Positions 26,167 through 34,771 of a stretch of 64,000 nt of DNA are shown here, piece after piece. The stretch is from Crocinitomicaceae bacterium. GTDB taxonomy: Bacteria > Bacteroidota > Bacteroidia > Flavobacteriales_D > Crocinitomicaceae. The stretch covers positions 248,001-312,000 of the forward strand of contig JAQXBM010000022.1 in NCBI GenBank assembly GCA_029252405.1. Reading direction: 5' to 3'. Under the pieces are notes generated by a model. It was given only the letters and a program-made list of their open reading frames with translations, was not told the origin of the DNA and ran no database searches. The first letter of the stretch is position 1, and each line of letters begins with the position of its first letter. The position numbers and the translations under genes are program-made.

Positions 26167-26418
26167 CTACTTGCGCAGTGGCTTTTTAAATAGCTTTCTG
26201 CGCTTTTTCTTTGGTTGTTTATCCTTTAGCTTTCGTACTTGGATAGCAAGTGCTTTTACATCGTGCGACACATCTTTTTTGAGTGATGGGTTTAAATTTG
26301 ACTTTTTGGACGGGCCAAGAAAAGTTGGCACGTGCCGAATATCGGAATCGAACCCGATGGGATCTATCTCAGAGTTAAAAACTCGAATTGAGTTGATTGA
26401 AGAAGAGAAAAAAGATTT
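26167..26418 (-). pseudogene. 3' remnant of a minus-strand gene
   Basis: On the minus strand a frame is open for 83 codons without any ATG. It ends in a Lys/Arg-rich tail (PKKKRRKLFKKPLRK) followed by TAG, 4 bp from the inverted-repeat terminator, which has a U tract in this direction too. The middle reads EIDPIGFDSDIRHVPTFLGP, which looks like real protein. The natural reading is that the 5' part was replaced when toxin/immunity genes moved in. The family is unknown. Confidence 0.4.
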
Positions 26419-26746
26419 TCAAAAATTTGTCAATTCTTTGCTGCAGAGTGAATTTAGTTCAGAGGATGATTCTTTTAGGGATATTTTTAAGTATGTAAAC
26501 GATTATCCATATCTATTTAAATTAATTTTATTTCAAGATCATCAGTTAGGGATAGAATACTTGCAAAAATATTTTTTCAAGTCTCCGGTGGGAGCTAATG
26601 CTGTTTATCGTTCAAACCTATCTTTTTTTGCATTTGAATTGAGAGATACTATTGGAGAAAATAACTACAAGAATTTTTTAGATGCTTTGCCGGTTGAGGT
26701 TAAGAATTCTAAAATTGTTAATCAAGCATTGGAGGAAATTGAGTAA
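26357..26746 (+). CDS. Small helical protein before the deaminase cassette
   Basis: The ATG at 26357 gives 129 residues starting MGSISELKTRIELIEEEKKD. An upstream in-frame TTG at 26171 would add sequence that is antisense to the minus-strand remnant and is rejected. The protein is helical and acidic, with several Phe/Tyr-rich helices, and has no export signal. It is likely another orphan immunity protein. Its stop overlaps the leader of the next Rhs fragment by 8 bp. Confidence 0.5.
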   Translation: MGSISELKTRIELIEEEKKDFQKFVNSLLQSEFSSEDDSFRDIFKYVNDYPYLFKLILFQDHQLGIEYLQKYFFKSPVGANAVYRSNLSFFAFELRDTIGENNYKNFLDALPVEVKNSKIVNQALEEIE

Positions 26747-26993
26747 TTGGCGGCGGCACATATTCCTTATTGCTATCTGCTCATTTTTCATAAGTAATTC
26801 TTTCAGTTATACTCACGACAAACAACGGTTTAAAACTCCAGAGAACTTGACCACTTGGGTCTTTGAAGACGGAACCTTTATTCCAATGCCGAAGATGCAG
26901 GGATTCAAGTCTTATTCGATCATTACCGATCATCTTGGAACTCCTACTGAGGCGTACGATGAAGATGGGAAGAAGGTCTGGTCAAGGAGTTAG
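26739..26993 (+). pseudogene. Rhs core fragment with hydrophobic leader (5' part of a broken deaminase cassette)
   Basis: From the TTG at 26739 the frame starts LSNWRRHIFLIAICSFFISN, a signal-peptide-like leader ending SFSY. It joins Rhs core sequence TPENLTTWVFEDGTFIPMPK, which is shared with both upstream Rhs genes. The frame ends with a TAG after KKVWSRS. The ~35 residues that follow this point in the intact Rhs (through QGQYDDVETD) are missing, and the Rhs core resumes in another frame at 26993. The gene is therefore broken by an internal deletion. Confidence 0.75.
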
Positions 26994-27520
26994 CTTATAA
27001 CCGATTTAGATATTATTCTCCGAAGAGTGGAACATATGTGAGCCAAGACCCGATCAGATTAGTCGGAGGAGATAATTTTTATGCTTACGTACATGATTCA
27101 AATTATTGGATAGATCCAAATGGACTAATGGCTTTTGGTTCTGGAAAAGGAACACATAATGCAACGGTTAATGTTTATGATAGTTCTGGAGGTCTAATAC
27201 ATTCTGAGGCATTCCAAAGCGGCAATATGACTGCTACAGAAAAAGCGCTTGGTTTCCCTCAGAGTACTTTGGCCACGCATACTGAGGCAAGAGCAGTTAA
27301 AAAATTACCTTTAGAGCCTGGACAAACTATGGAAATACTTGGAGAATATCCTCCTTGTAATTCATGTAAAGGGAAAATGAGAGCGGCTAGTGGAGTTGGA
27401 GCGACCATAGATTACAAGTGGGCAGATGATCTGGGGGACCAACATGTTCGCTTTGAAAATGGTAAAAAAACATTGGACACAAAAAGTAAAAATCCTAAAT
27501 TGAACCCAGGTTGTGGTTAG
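26993..27520 (+). pseudogene. Rhs C-terminal fragment with cytidine-deaminase-like toxin
   Basis: The frame resumes Rhs core at YNRFRYYSPKSGTYVSQDP, reaches the core-end motif IDPNGL, and continues into a ~130-residue toxin. The toxin shows HTEARAV and then PPCNSCKGKM, the zinc-binding H-x-E ... P-C-x-x-C signature of cytidine deaminases. The layout recalls Pput_2613-like or SCP1.201-like polymorphic toxin deaminases, some of which act on DNA. Any start would have to be internal (for example GTG 27038), or the part is untranslated. As a recombination donor the tip is still intact. An Imm10-like gene starts 6 bp after its stop. Confidence 0.72.
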
Positions 27521-27526
27521 AGAGAT

Positions 27527-27880
27527 ATGTATGAAATAAAATTTCAAGCCCAAATAGTTAAGGCTTCCAAGAACGAAGAAGATCAGTTTTACATGATTGC
27601 AATAGCCGACAGTAAGGAGGGATATAATAATTATGTCATCTTCCAGAAAACGTTCGACCCTGATGAAATTGAAGATGATTCAGATTTAAGCGAGGTTTAT
27701 GTTGAATGCAATGGAGAATCCTGTTATAATTGTTGCGATAAGATTTTCTTACAAAATAATGAACTTAAATTCGATGTAAAAGGAACTTCATTCACGATAG
27801 GCTTTGATGAAGTAGATTTGGACCAGAGTTTTTACAGAATCATGAACTTCATTTTTGGGGCTACATTCATTTATCAATAA
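27527..27880 (+). CDS. Imm10-like immunity protein for the deaminase
   Basis: This 117-residue acidic protein has beta strands VIFQKTFDPDEIEDD and LSEVYVECNGESCYN, then a LQNNELKFDV strand. The pattern fits the Imm10 family outline (an acidic loop, then Y-V-E, then paired strands). It lies 6 bp after the deaminase tip. Cys residues at C-x-x-C-C (YNCCDK) are unusual. Retention of an intact immunity gene beside a broken toxin suggests it still protects against the same toxin in other strains. Confidence 0.6.
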   Translation: MYEIKFQAQIVKASKNEEDQFYMIAIADSKEGYNNYVIFQKTFDPDEIEDDSDLSEVYVECNGESCYNCCDKIFLQNNELKFDVKGTSFTIGFDEVDLDQSFYRIMNFIFGATFIYQ

Positions 27881-27897
27881 TCACGAGAAAACGTAGG

Positions 27898-28152
27898 ATG
27901 AACGTGTACAGAAAACTGGTCAGGAATAGTCGGTTAGCTTGTTCGTGTTGTGCGGTAATTCTTTTTTTTTACCTTTTTGCGGCGCAACACTCAGCCGAAA
28001 CCTGGGATTACAAACTCCCAGATGAAATCGGAAACCTTTTCAAAACAAAAGAGAAGAAAGACCGTAAATACGGAAAAGCGGGACAACTTCTCAAGGATGA
28101 GAAATACTCATACACGTACGACGAAATAGGAAACCTGATTGAAAAGGAATAA
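27898..28152 (+). CDS. Toxin-less Rhs fragment with hydrophobic leader
   Basis: This 84-residue reading frame starts with a leader (MNVYRKLVRNSRLACSCCAV, then ILFFYLFAAQHS). It joins Rhs core WDYKLPDEIGNLFKTKEKKD, which copies residues ~757 onward of the full Rhs at 17348, and stops at NLIEKE. The rest of the core and the toxin are absent. The duplicated immunity gene follows 3 bp later. It may serve only as a leader/promoter arm for the immunity gene or be debris of an Rhs-CT deletion. Base changes relative to the parent are mainly synonymous. Confidence 0.6.
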   Translation: MNVYRKLVRNSRLACSCCAVILFFYLFAAQHSAETWDYKLPDEIGNLFKTKEKKDRKYGKAGQLLKDEKYSYTYDEIGNLIEKE

Positions 28153-28155
28153 ATC

Positions 28156-28503
28156 ATGAAAATCTTTAGTACTGAGCCCAGCGGCAACGAAGTGGCCGAA
28201 TACGTAGGAACAGATTACTTAAAATTCTCCATCAAAACGATAGAGGAAACCGTAGAATGGTTAAAGGGGGCTAAGATTATTGCCCAACCACTTCTGGCTC
28301 ATATTGAAATGTTATTGATCATTTCTAAAAAGTACAGGGTGGACGCGAACCTTTTAATAGAAAAGCCAAGAGTTCAAGAGTGGAAATCTACCTTTTATGA
28401 TTGGTTTGATAGATGCGGGGGGGAAATTCCTGCAAAATATAGAGACGGAATCAAGCAAAGCGCGGATGAACTATTTGCTGAGTTAGAAACGTTTGGACAC
28501 TAA
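28156..28503 (+). CDS. Presumed GIY-YIG immunity protein (copy 2)
   Basis: This 115-residue protein differs from the product of 20776-21123 at three residues only. The bases just after the stop (TAAACGATCAG) are also shared. Many codons differ silently, so the duplication is not recent and the protein sequence has been kept. No toxin remains in front of it. It is probably a spare immunity copy left after loss of a GIY-YIG tip. Confidence 0.75.
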   Translation: MKIFSTEPSGNEVAEYVGTDYLKFSIKTIEETVEWLKGAKIIAQPLLAHIEMLLIISKKYRVDANLLIEKPRVQEWKSTFYDWFDRCGGEIPAKYRDGIKQSADELFAELETFGH

Positions 28504-28892
28504 ACGATCAGATTTACTCTTCGCTCTTCTTTAGTTTGCGTTTGCATCAGAGATTAAGTTGAACTTCAAATTGTATTGAAATTGAATCAATATCACCAAC
28601 TTCCAATAGAGAACTGAACGCAAAAAGTCTTGGGATCAAATGTAAATTCATATTTCATAACCTAACTTCGATTTGTACAAACTCACGCTCGAAAACCACT
28701 CACTCAACCCTCTAAACACCTGCCAAATCGACCAAAATTATATTAGTGTAGCTCTTATTTTTTCTTTATATTGCGTCGTTAACAAAGTGCTTACCAACCG
28801 CTCTTAACTTCTTCTACCTTTTCGATTTGTGAAATCTTCGAAAATCCTAGTTGTAGTGGTTCTACTTAGTTCACTTTATTTATTCGTACGCT
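28504..28892. other. 389-bp gap between the toxin island and the adhesin gene
   Basis: No clear gene is seen. A TATATTGC stretch near 28770 weakly resembles a TAnnTTTG promoter box for the adhesin operon. A 35-codon hydrophobic frame (GTG 28829 to TGA 28936) overlaps the start of the adhesin gene in another frame and is of doubtful meaning. Confidence 0.4.
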
Positions 28893-31800
28893 ATGAATGG
28901 AAAAATGCTACTTTTTCAAAACAATATACCTACTGATAGTCAACTACTTGCAAGCGTAAGCTCAGCCAAGTTGAGACTTCTAAAATTCACGCTTTTGCTG
29001 GGTATCCTGTCGATTTCAACTTTCGGCTTTAGTCAGGCAGCACCTGCTGGTGTCAATTTGGGTGCTCTTGAGTTATGGTTAGATGGGAGTGACCCTGAGA
29101 ATGATGGAACGCCTCCTGTAGCAGGACCCATAGCACAATGGGATGATAAATCGACTAGTATAGATCATTTAGATGCACCAACAGCCTCTAGCTCGTTTAT
29201 TCCTGATTATCTCCCTTCAGACGCAGCTTTTAATGGAGCTGGAGTACTCGTTTTTGATTCTTTGGACATTTTCACTAAAAATGTTAACTGGTCCGGCGAT
29301 CATACCATTTTCATTGTGTTCATGCTTGACTCTGCAGTTACCGCAGATGGTACAGCGGTTTTCTCAAGTGGAGATGGTGGCGGTGGGAATGAGGATGATC
29401 GTTTCGAAATTCAGCTTGAGTCTAGTCTAACCAATTATACTTATCATACTACGGATGGCGCGCCTATTACTGAAAGTGTTTTCGGCACTCAAGCTGCTGC
29501 CCTTGCAGCACCAGTTATGTATTCTGCAACACGATCGGGAAACAATGTAGTATGTTATAACAATGGCGTTCAATCTAGCACCATGACGACTACCACTGGT
29601 GATGAGTTCGACGAGTATGTTTTAAATGCGAATCGAGAAGAGACTGGGGATGGGAATAACTGTAAGATCGCTGAAGTCATAATTTATGATGTTGTGTTAA
29701 CAGCTTCGGAAAGAGCAAGAATCAACAATTATCTTGCTTGTAAGTATGGGTTGACCATCGCAGGAGCTTCTCCAGGAGGAGTAAATCCTTGTGATGTTTC
29801 TTTATGGATGAAAGCGGATCTAGGACTTGACACAACAGGGCTAGATGTGAACATTTGGGAAGATCAAAGTACGCATAGTTTCAATGGTACTGCAACGGCG
29901 ACGGAAGAGCCATTGTTCAACCCAATGGACAACAACTTCAATCCATCGTTAACTTTCGACTCTACAAATAACGATGCTTTTGATCTTGGAGCCGTCACAG
30001 CCAGCGATGGTCTAATGATGGCCGCAAATGATTTTAGCCTATACACCGTCGCATTCGTGGACAATACCACCGATGGGATACTATTCGCTGACCGATTGTG
30101 TAAAGATGAAAATGGATACCACCTGAGGTTTAATTCCGCAACAAACAGTTGGATGTTTGAAGGTGGAGCAGCTGGTAGTGGAGCATATACGGCAGGTGAT
30201 AGTACAGCAGTGGAGACCGTTAATACAGGATCAGACTATTCTTTGGTTGGAATGGCTCGATCAGGAGCGAATTACACACTTCAAACGCACGAAGGAGGAG
30301 CGGAAACAGGAACGACTACTACAAGTGTTAGTTATTCAAGTACTGCTACCGAACGTTATATAGGAACAGAGGCCGCGTGTAGTTCAACGAATTATCATGG
30401 AAACGTTTCCGAAATAATTGCGATTGGAGCAACCGTTTCTGCAACAGAGGACATTCAAATACAGTCTTACTTGGGAATCAAATATGGACTTAGCCTCGAT
30501 CCCGCGTTAGTAAATTATTTGGCGTCAGATGGTGCAACAGTTTTATGGGACAATACCATAGCAACATATTGGAATGACGTTGCTGGTATTGGACAAGATG
30601 ATGGATCGTTGCTGGATCAACGTATTTCAAAATCTCAAGATAAATCTGGAATTGTAACTATCGCGTCGGATAACAATTTCACCTTGGCAAACAGCGACGC
30701 ATCGCGAACTTCTCTAGGAGATGGTAATTTCCTTTTATGGGGGAACAACAACGTTGCGGCTTCAACAGCTTGGACAACAACAGGCGCGCCAAGTGGCTAT
30801 GCGGTATCTCCTGAAAGATGGTTGGTGAGTGAAACAGGCACAGTTGGTGGTGTGAACATTCAAGTTGATGTGAACGACGCTGAGAATAACATGCCTACTT
30901 TCTTTGGAGATTTATACTTCGTTCATGGAAGTAATATAGCAGCTGCAACGCCTACCTTGATGACAGAAACATCACTTGGATCGGGAATCTGGGAGGTGAC
31001 AGGAATTGATTTTGCTGACGGCGACTTCTTTACATTTACAGTTGAAAATGAATTACTAGTTGAGTTTTCATCGCCATCTTCTTCGACAGTTGATGAAACT
31101 TCTCTCGGACCATTCACGACTGTTTTACAATCGGGAATCGTAAATGTTGCGACTTCTTACACAATTGTGGAGACGGGTACAGGAGGAGCGATAGAAGGAA
31201 CGGATTATACCTTTGCAGACCAACTTGTAAATATCGTCCCAGGTGATTACAACGGACCAACAACTTATACGATTACTCCATTACCTGTTCTTATCCAAGA
31301 TACAGACATCGAAGGGAATGAGATCGTACAATTCACGTTTACCGTTACTGATGGTTGTGTAGAAGGAGATGCGGACGGTTCTACTGTAACAACTAATCAG
31401 CACAATTTAATTATCACGGATGATGACGCATATAACGTATCAATTCAAAAATTATCAGATGGCGATGAAGGAGGACCATTGGATGCAACATTTGAAGTGT
31501 TCGTTGTCGGTGGATCCAACCCCACCACAATTACAGGAGATATAACTTGGTCAGGTACGGCAACAGCAGGAGCTGATTATGATGGATCAACAACGAGTTT
31601 TACCTTGACTTCACCGACGGCATCGCAAACGATCAACTTGAATACGAGTAATGTGACTTACGATGATGCTTTGCTCGAAGGAACAGAGACGATTATTGGT
31701 ACAATTTCAAATTTATCTGCAACAACTGGTACAGCTGTAACTGCGGTTGACGAGGATACGGCATTCGTTAGTGATGACGAAGTCACTGGAATTCTCATTT

Positions 31801-34742
31801 CCATTGATACCGTAAATAATTTTGGAACAACAGAGGAAGGAGGAGCTGCCCTTCAATATGTGATTTCTCTGGATGGAAGTGTTGTAAATAATTCAGGAAG
31901 CGCAATTAATGGATCAATTGCTTTCACGGGTACAGCTACAGGTGGTGGTACCGATTTTACTGAAAATAACGCATTCTCTATTCCGAATGGAGTAAACTCA
32001 ACAACTGTTTCAATTAACACTTCTCCCGATGTTCTAGTTGAACTGACCGAAAGTGTGATTGCCACCATAACATTAACGAATGGTATTGGAGCAGTCAACC
32101 CCGCCGCTGCAAGTGCAACTGCATTTATTACAGATGAAGACACTACTGGATTGACTGTTGCGATTAGCGTAGTTGGTGGTGGTTCAGGTGTGACGGAAGG
32201 TTCGGTCGCATCGATTGATTATAATATTACCTTGAGTGGAGGAAAAGTCAACGGAACGGGTGCCGATATTACGGGCTCCATTGGTTTATCTGGTACAGCA
32301 ACCAATTTAGTTGATTACAATGGGGGAGCTGGGACCTACGCAATTCCGAATGGAGCGAGTTCAGGAGTTTACTCAGTAACGATAGTTGATGACGGAGTGG
32401 CGGAAACAATGGATCTCTTAACAGCGACAATAAACTCGGTGAGTATTGGATCACCTAGCCCAACCAATAATAGTGTAGATCAGAACATATTTGATGATGA
32501 CACCCCCGGATTACAGATCGCGATCGGTTCTCCCACAGATACAACAGAATCGCCTATAGGTACGCCGTTTGTATCGTTTGAAGTAGCAATTGTGTCCGGT
32601 GGTACATCTGCCTCAAATATTACGGGTACTATCGGATATACAACTGGGCCAACAGGAACAGCTACTCCAGGTATTGATTTCACTCAAATCACAGGGTACA
32701 CGATTCTTGCAGGTGCAACGTCAACGATAGTTCAAGTACCCGTGATAGATGATGGTTTAACAGAACCAGATGAACTTGTGATTGCTAATCTAACTGGAGT
32801 CCCTTCTTTAGGTTCATACAACAACATTACTGCAACCGCGACTATTTTTGATGATGACGCCCAAAATCTTACAATCGACATAGACACCATAATCAGCGCT
32901 ACAGAAGGAACTACACTAGATATGCAGTTCATTGTAAGCCTTGGATTTGGTACTATTAATGGAACAGGAGCGGTAATTGACGGACAAGTGAACTATGGAG
33001 GAACAGCCACTACAGGTGTTGATTTTAATGGAGATTTAATTTTCGAAATCCCAGATGGTCAGAGTGTAGATACCGTATTCGTATCAATTGTTGACGACCT
33101 TCTAGTGGAATATACAGACACGGTAATTGCCATTATTAGTAATCCATCACTAGGAGCAGTAGGAATTGATAGTTCCATGGCATTCTTATATGATAATGAT
33201 TTAGACTCACTTTCACTTTCAATTTCAGGTTCAGCAACTAACGGTGCTGAAGGAGGTGCTGATGTTGAATTTACCATAGCAATTGATGATGGACTGAGCA
33301 ATGGACTTGGTGTTCCATTGACAGGTGATTTATTATTTACAGGTACTGCTGGTGCAGGTTTTGATTTCAATGACATACCGCAGTTTTCAATTCCAGATGG
33401 GGCAGCGTTTACTACTCATGTACTGCCAGTAATTGACGATCCTAGTCTAGAGCTGCAGGAGCTTGTGATAGCAACGCTCTCCAATCTAATGGAGGGCACA
33501 ATAAGCCCCACAGATAGCACGGATACAGTTTACATTGATGATAATGATCTATCGAATGCCGAACTTCAAATTACGACTTCGGATGGAGTGGAAATGCCAA
33601 ATCCACACAATCCTGTATTCATAGTTAGTTTTGTAGGTGGTCTTCAAAACGAAACGGGTGCTCCAATTACCGGAACAATTAATTTAGGAGGAACCGCAAC
33701 CGAAGGTGTTGGGAATGACTACCTAGGAGTAGTAACGTTCTCTATTGATAATGATAGTAGTCAACATAGAATTCCCTTCGTGATTCAAGATGATCTCTTG
33801 GAAGAAGATGATGAAACCATAATCGCTACCATTTCCAATCCGAGCCCAGCCGCTGTAGGCATTAGTGCGACCAATGATATCGCTACAGCACTAATATTGG
33901 ATGATGATACGGACGTTGACAACGATGGCTTGTCTGATCTAGTCGATCCTAATATTGGAAATATCGACTCGGATTGTGATGGAATCTTCGATGGTTGTGA
34001 CGCAGATGCCGATGGAGATGGACTACCAGATGATGGTGGAATAGATCTTACAAATAATGGTACTGATGACGTATTCTACGACTTGTTCTCCATTGACACT
34101 GACCTTGATGGAATCAAAGATACATGTGATTCAGATGCTGATGGAAACGGAACCATTGAAAATGGACCTGACCAGAATGAGGACGGCTTAAACGATAATC
34201 ACTGGCCAACAGCAGATAATGACCTCGATTTACTCCCTGACCACGTCGATCCAAATGACAATAATATTGATACGGACGGCGATGGAATAACAGATGGTGC
34301 AGACGCAGATGTTAATGGCGATGGGATTCTGGACAATGGCTGTGATGATGACGGTGATGGGATCCATAATCAAGCTGATGCTGATTTTAATCCAGGAAGT
34401 GTCGATAATGATAATGACGGAATCATAGCCGAATGGGATATGAACGATATCACTTACGACGGTCAGCAGATTAACTACATCGTTTCGCCAGATGGTGATG
34501 GTGTGAATGAAACACTCACTATTCAAGGGATTCAGGTAATTGATAGACACAAATTGACGATATATAACAGGTTTGGTGAACCCGTCTATATAGATGAAGA
34601 TTACCAGAATAACTGGTCGGGAGAGGTGAATCAAACTTCAATAATTGGTGGTGATAAACTGCTTGATGGAGTCTACTTCTATACGCTGGAAGTCGGAGAT
34701 GAAGCGAGAGCAGTTCGTGGTTACATCGAGATTAGAAGGTAG
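28893..34742 (+). CDS. Giant Calx-beta/TSP3 surface protein with type B T9SS sorting domain
   Basis: This 1949-residue secreted protein has a signal peptide ending near FGFSQ (about residue 48). Two concanavalin/LamG-like modules follow (about 55-285 and 300-530), each with a W-D/E-D-x-S and CKYGL or IKYGL motif. About eight Calx-beta repeats come next (about 715-1670, with G-T-A-x-x-G-x-D-F/Y cores). An Asp-rich TSP3-like calcium-binding stretch follows (about 1673-1850). The C-terminal ~90 residues (VSPDGDGVNE ... IYNRFGEPVY ... GVYFYTLEV) form the gliding-motility-associated type B sorting domain. It is probably an adhesin, exported by the type IX system. The next two genes encode the partner outer-membrane proteins. 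Confidence 0.9.
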   Translation: MNGKMLLFQNNIPTDSQLLASVSSAKLRLLKFTLLLGILSISTFGFSQAAPAGVNLGALELWLDGSDPENDGTPPVAGPIAQWDDKSTSIDHLDAPTASSSFIPDYLPSDAAFNGAGVLVFDSLDIFTKNVNWSGDHTIFIVFMLDSAVTADGTAVFSSGDGGGGNEDDRFEIQLESSLTNYTYHTTDGAPITESVFGTQAAALAAPVMYSATRSGNNVVCYNNGVQSSTMTTTTGDEFDEYVLNANREETGDGNNCKIAEVIIYDVVLTASERARINNYLACKYGLTIAGASPGGVNPCDVSLWMKADLGLDTTGLDVNIWEDQSTHSFNGTATATEEPLFNPMDNNFNPSLTFDSTNNDAFDLGAVTASDGLMMAANDFSLYTVAFVDNTTDGILFADRLCKDENGYHLRFNSATNSWMFEGGAAGSGAYTAGDSTAVETVNTGSDYSLVGMARSGANYTLQTHEGGAETGTTTTSVSYSSTATERYIGTEAACSSTNYHGNVSEIIAIGATVSATEDIQIQSYLGIKYGLSLDPALVNYLASDGATVLWDNTIATYWNDVAGIGQDDGSLLDQRISKSQDKSGIVTIASDNNFTLANSDASRTSLGDGNFLLWGNNNVAASTAWTTTGAPSGYAVSPERWLVSETGTVGGVNIQVDVNDAENNMPTFFGDLYFVHGSNIAAATPTLMTETSLGSGIWEVTGIDFADGDFFTFTVENELLVEFSSPSSSTVDETSLGPFTTVLQSGIVNVATSYTIVETGTGGAIEGTDYTFADQLVNIVPGDYNGPTTYTITPLPVLIQDTDIEGNEIVQFTFTVTDGCVEGDADGSTVTTNQHNLIITDDDAYNVSIQKLSDGDEGGPLDATFEVFVVGGSNPTTITGDITWSGTATAGADYDGSTTSFTLTSPTASQTINLNTSNVTYDDALLEGTETIIGTISNLSATTGTAVTAVDEDTAFVSDDEVTGILISIDTVNNFGTTEEGGAALQYVISLDGSVVNNSGSAINGSIAFTGTATGGGTDFTENNAFSIPNGVNSTTVSINTSPDVLVELTESVIATITLTNGIGAVNPAAASATAFITDEDTTGLTVAISVVGGGSGVTEGSVASIDYNITLSGGKVNGTGADITGSIGLSGTATNLVDYNGGAGTYAIPNGASSGVYSVTIVDDGVAETMDLLTATINSVSIGSPSPTNNSVDQNIFDDDTPGLQIAIGSPTDTTESPIGTPFVSFEVAIVSGGTSASNITGTIGYTTGPTGTATPGIDFTQITGYTILAGATSTIVQVPVIDDGLTEPDELVIANLTGVPSLGSYNNITATATIFDDDAQNLTIDIDTIISATEGTTLDMQFIVSLGFGTINGTGAVIDGQVNYGGTATTGVDFNGDLIFEIPDGQSVDTVFVSIVDDLLVEYTDTVIAIISNPSLGAVGIDSSMAFLYDNDLDSLSLSISGSATNGAEGGADVEFTIAIDDGLSNGLGVPLTGDLLFTGTAGAGFDFNDIPQFSIPDGAAFTTHVLPVIDDPSLELQELVIATLSNLMEGTISPTDSTDTVYIDDNDLSNAELQITTSDGVEMPNPHNPVFIVSFVGGLQNETGAPITGTINLGGTATEGVGNDYLGVVTFSIDNDSSQHRIPFVIQDDLLEEDDETIIATISNPSPAAVGISATNDIATALILDDDTDVDNDGLSDLVDPNIGNIDSDCDGIFDGCDADADGDGLPDDGGIDLTNNGTDDVFYDLFSIDTDLDGIKDTCDSDADGNGTIENGPDQNEDGLNDNHWPTADNDLDLLPDHVDPNDNNIDTDGDGITDGADADVNGDGILDNGCDDDGDGIHNQADADFNPGSVDNDNDGIIAEWDMNDITYDGQQINYIVSPDGDGVNETLTIQGIQVIDRHKLTIYNRFGEPVYIDEDYQNNWSGEVNQTSIIGGDKLLDGVYFYTLEVGDEARAVRGYIEIRR

Positions 34743-34771
34743 AAAAGTATACGCTTAAACGTAAAAGAATT

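Noticed and set aside
26171-26356. Long N-terminal extension of the gene at 26357
   Set aside because: The extension starts at TTG, has a composition unlike a cytosolic immunity protein, and is antisense to a better minus-strand frame.
26331-26358. Minus-strand sequence resembling the 3' end of a tRNA (GGGTTCGATTCC, then TTCGGCA)
   Set aside because: The T stem cannot form with a 7-base loop (three of five pairs fail), no D or anticodon arm lies upstream at the right distance, and the same bases read as protein in the minus-strand remnant. A degraded attachment site remains possible but is unsupported.
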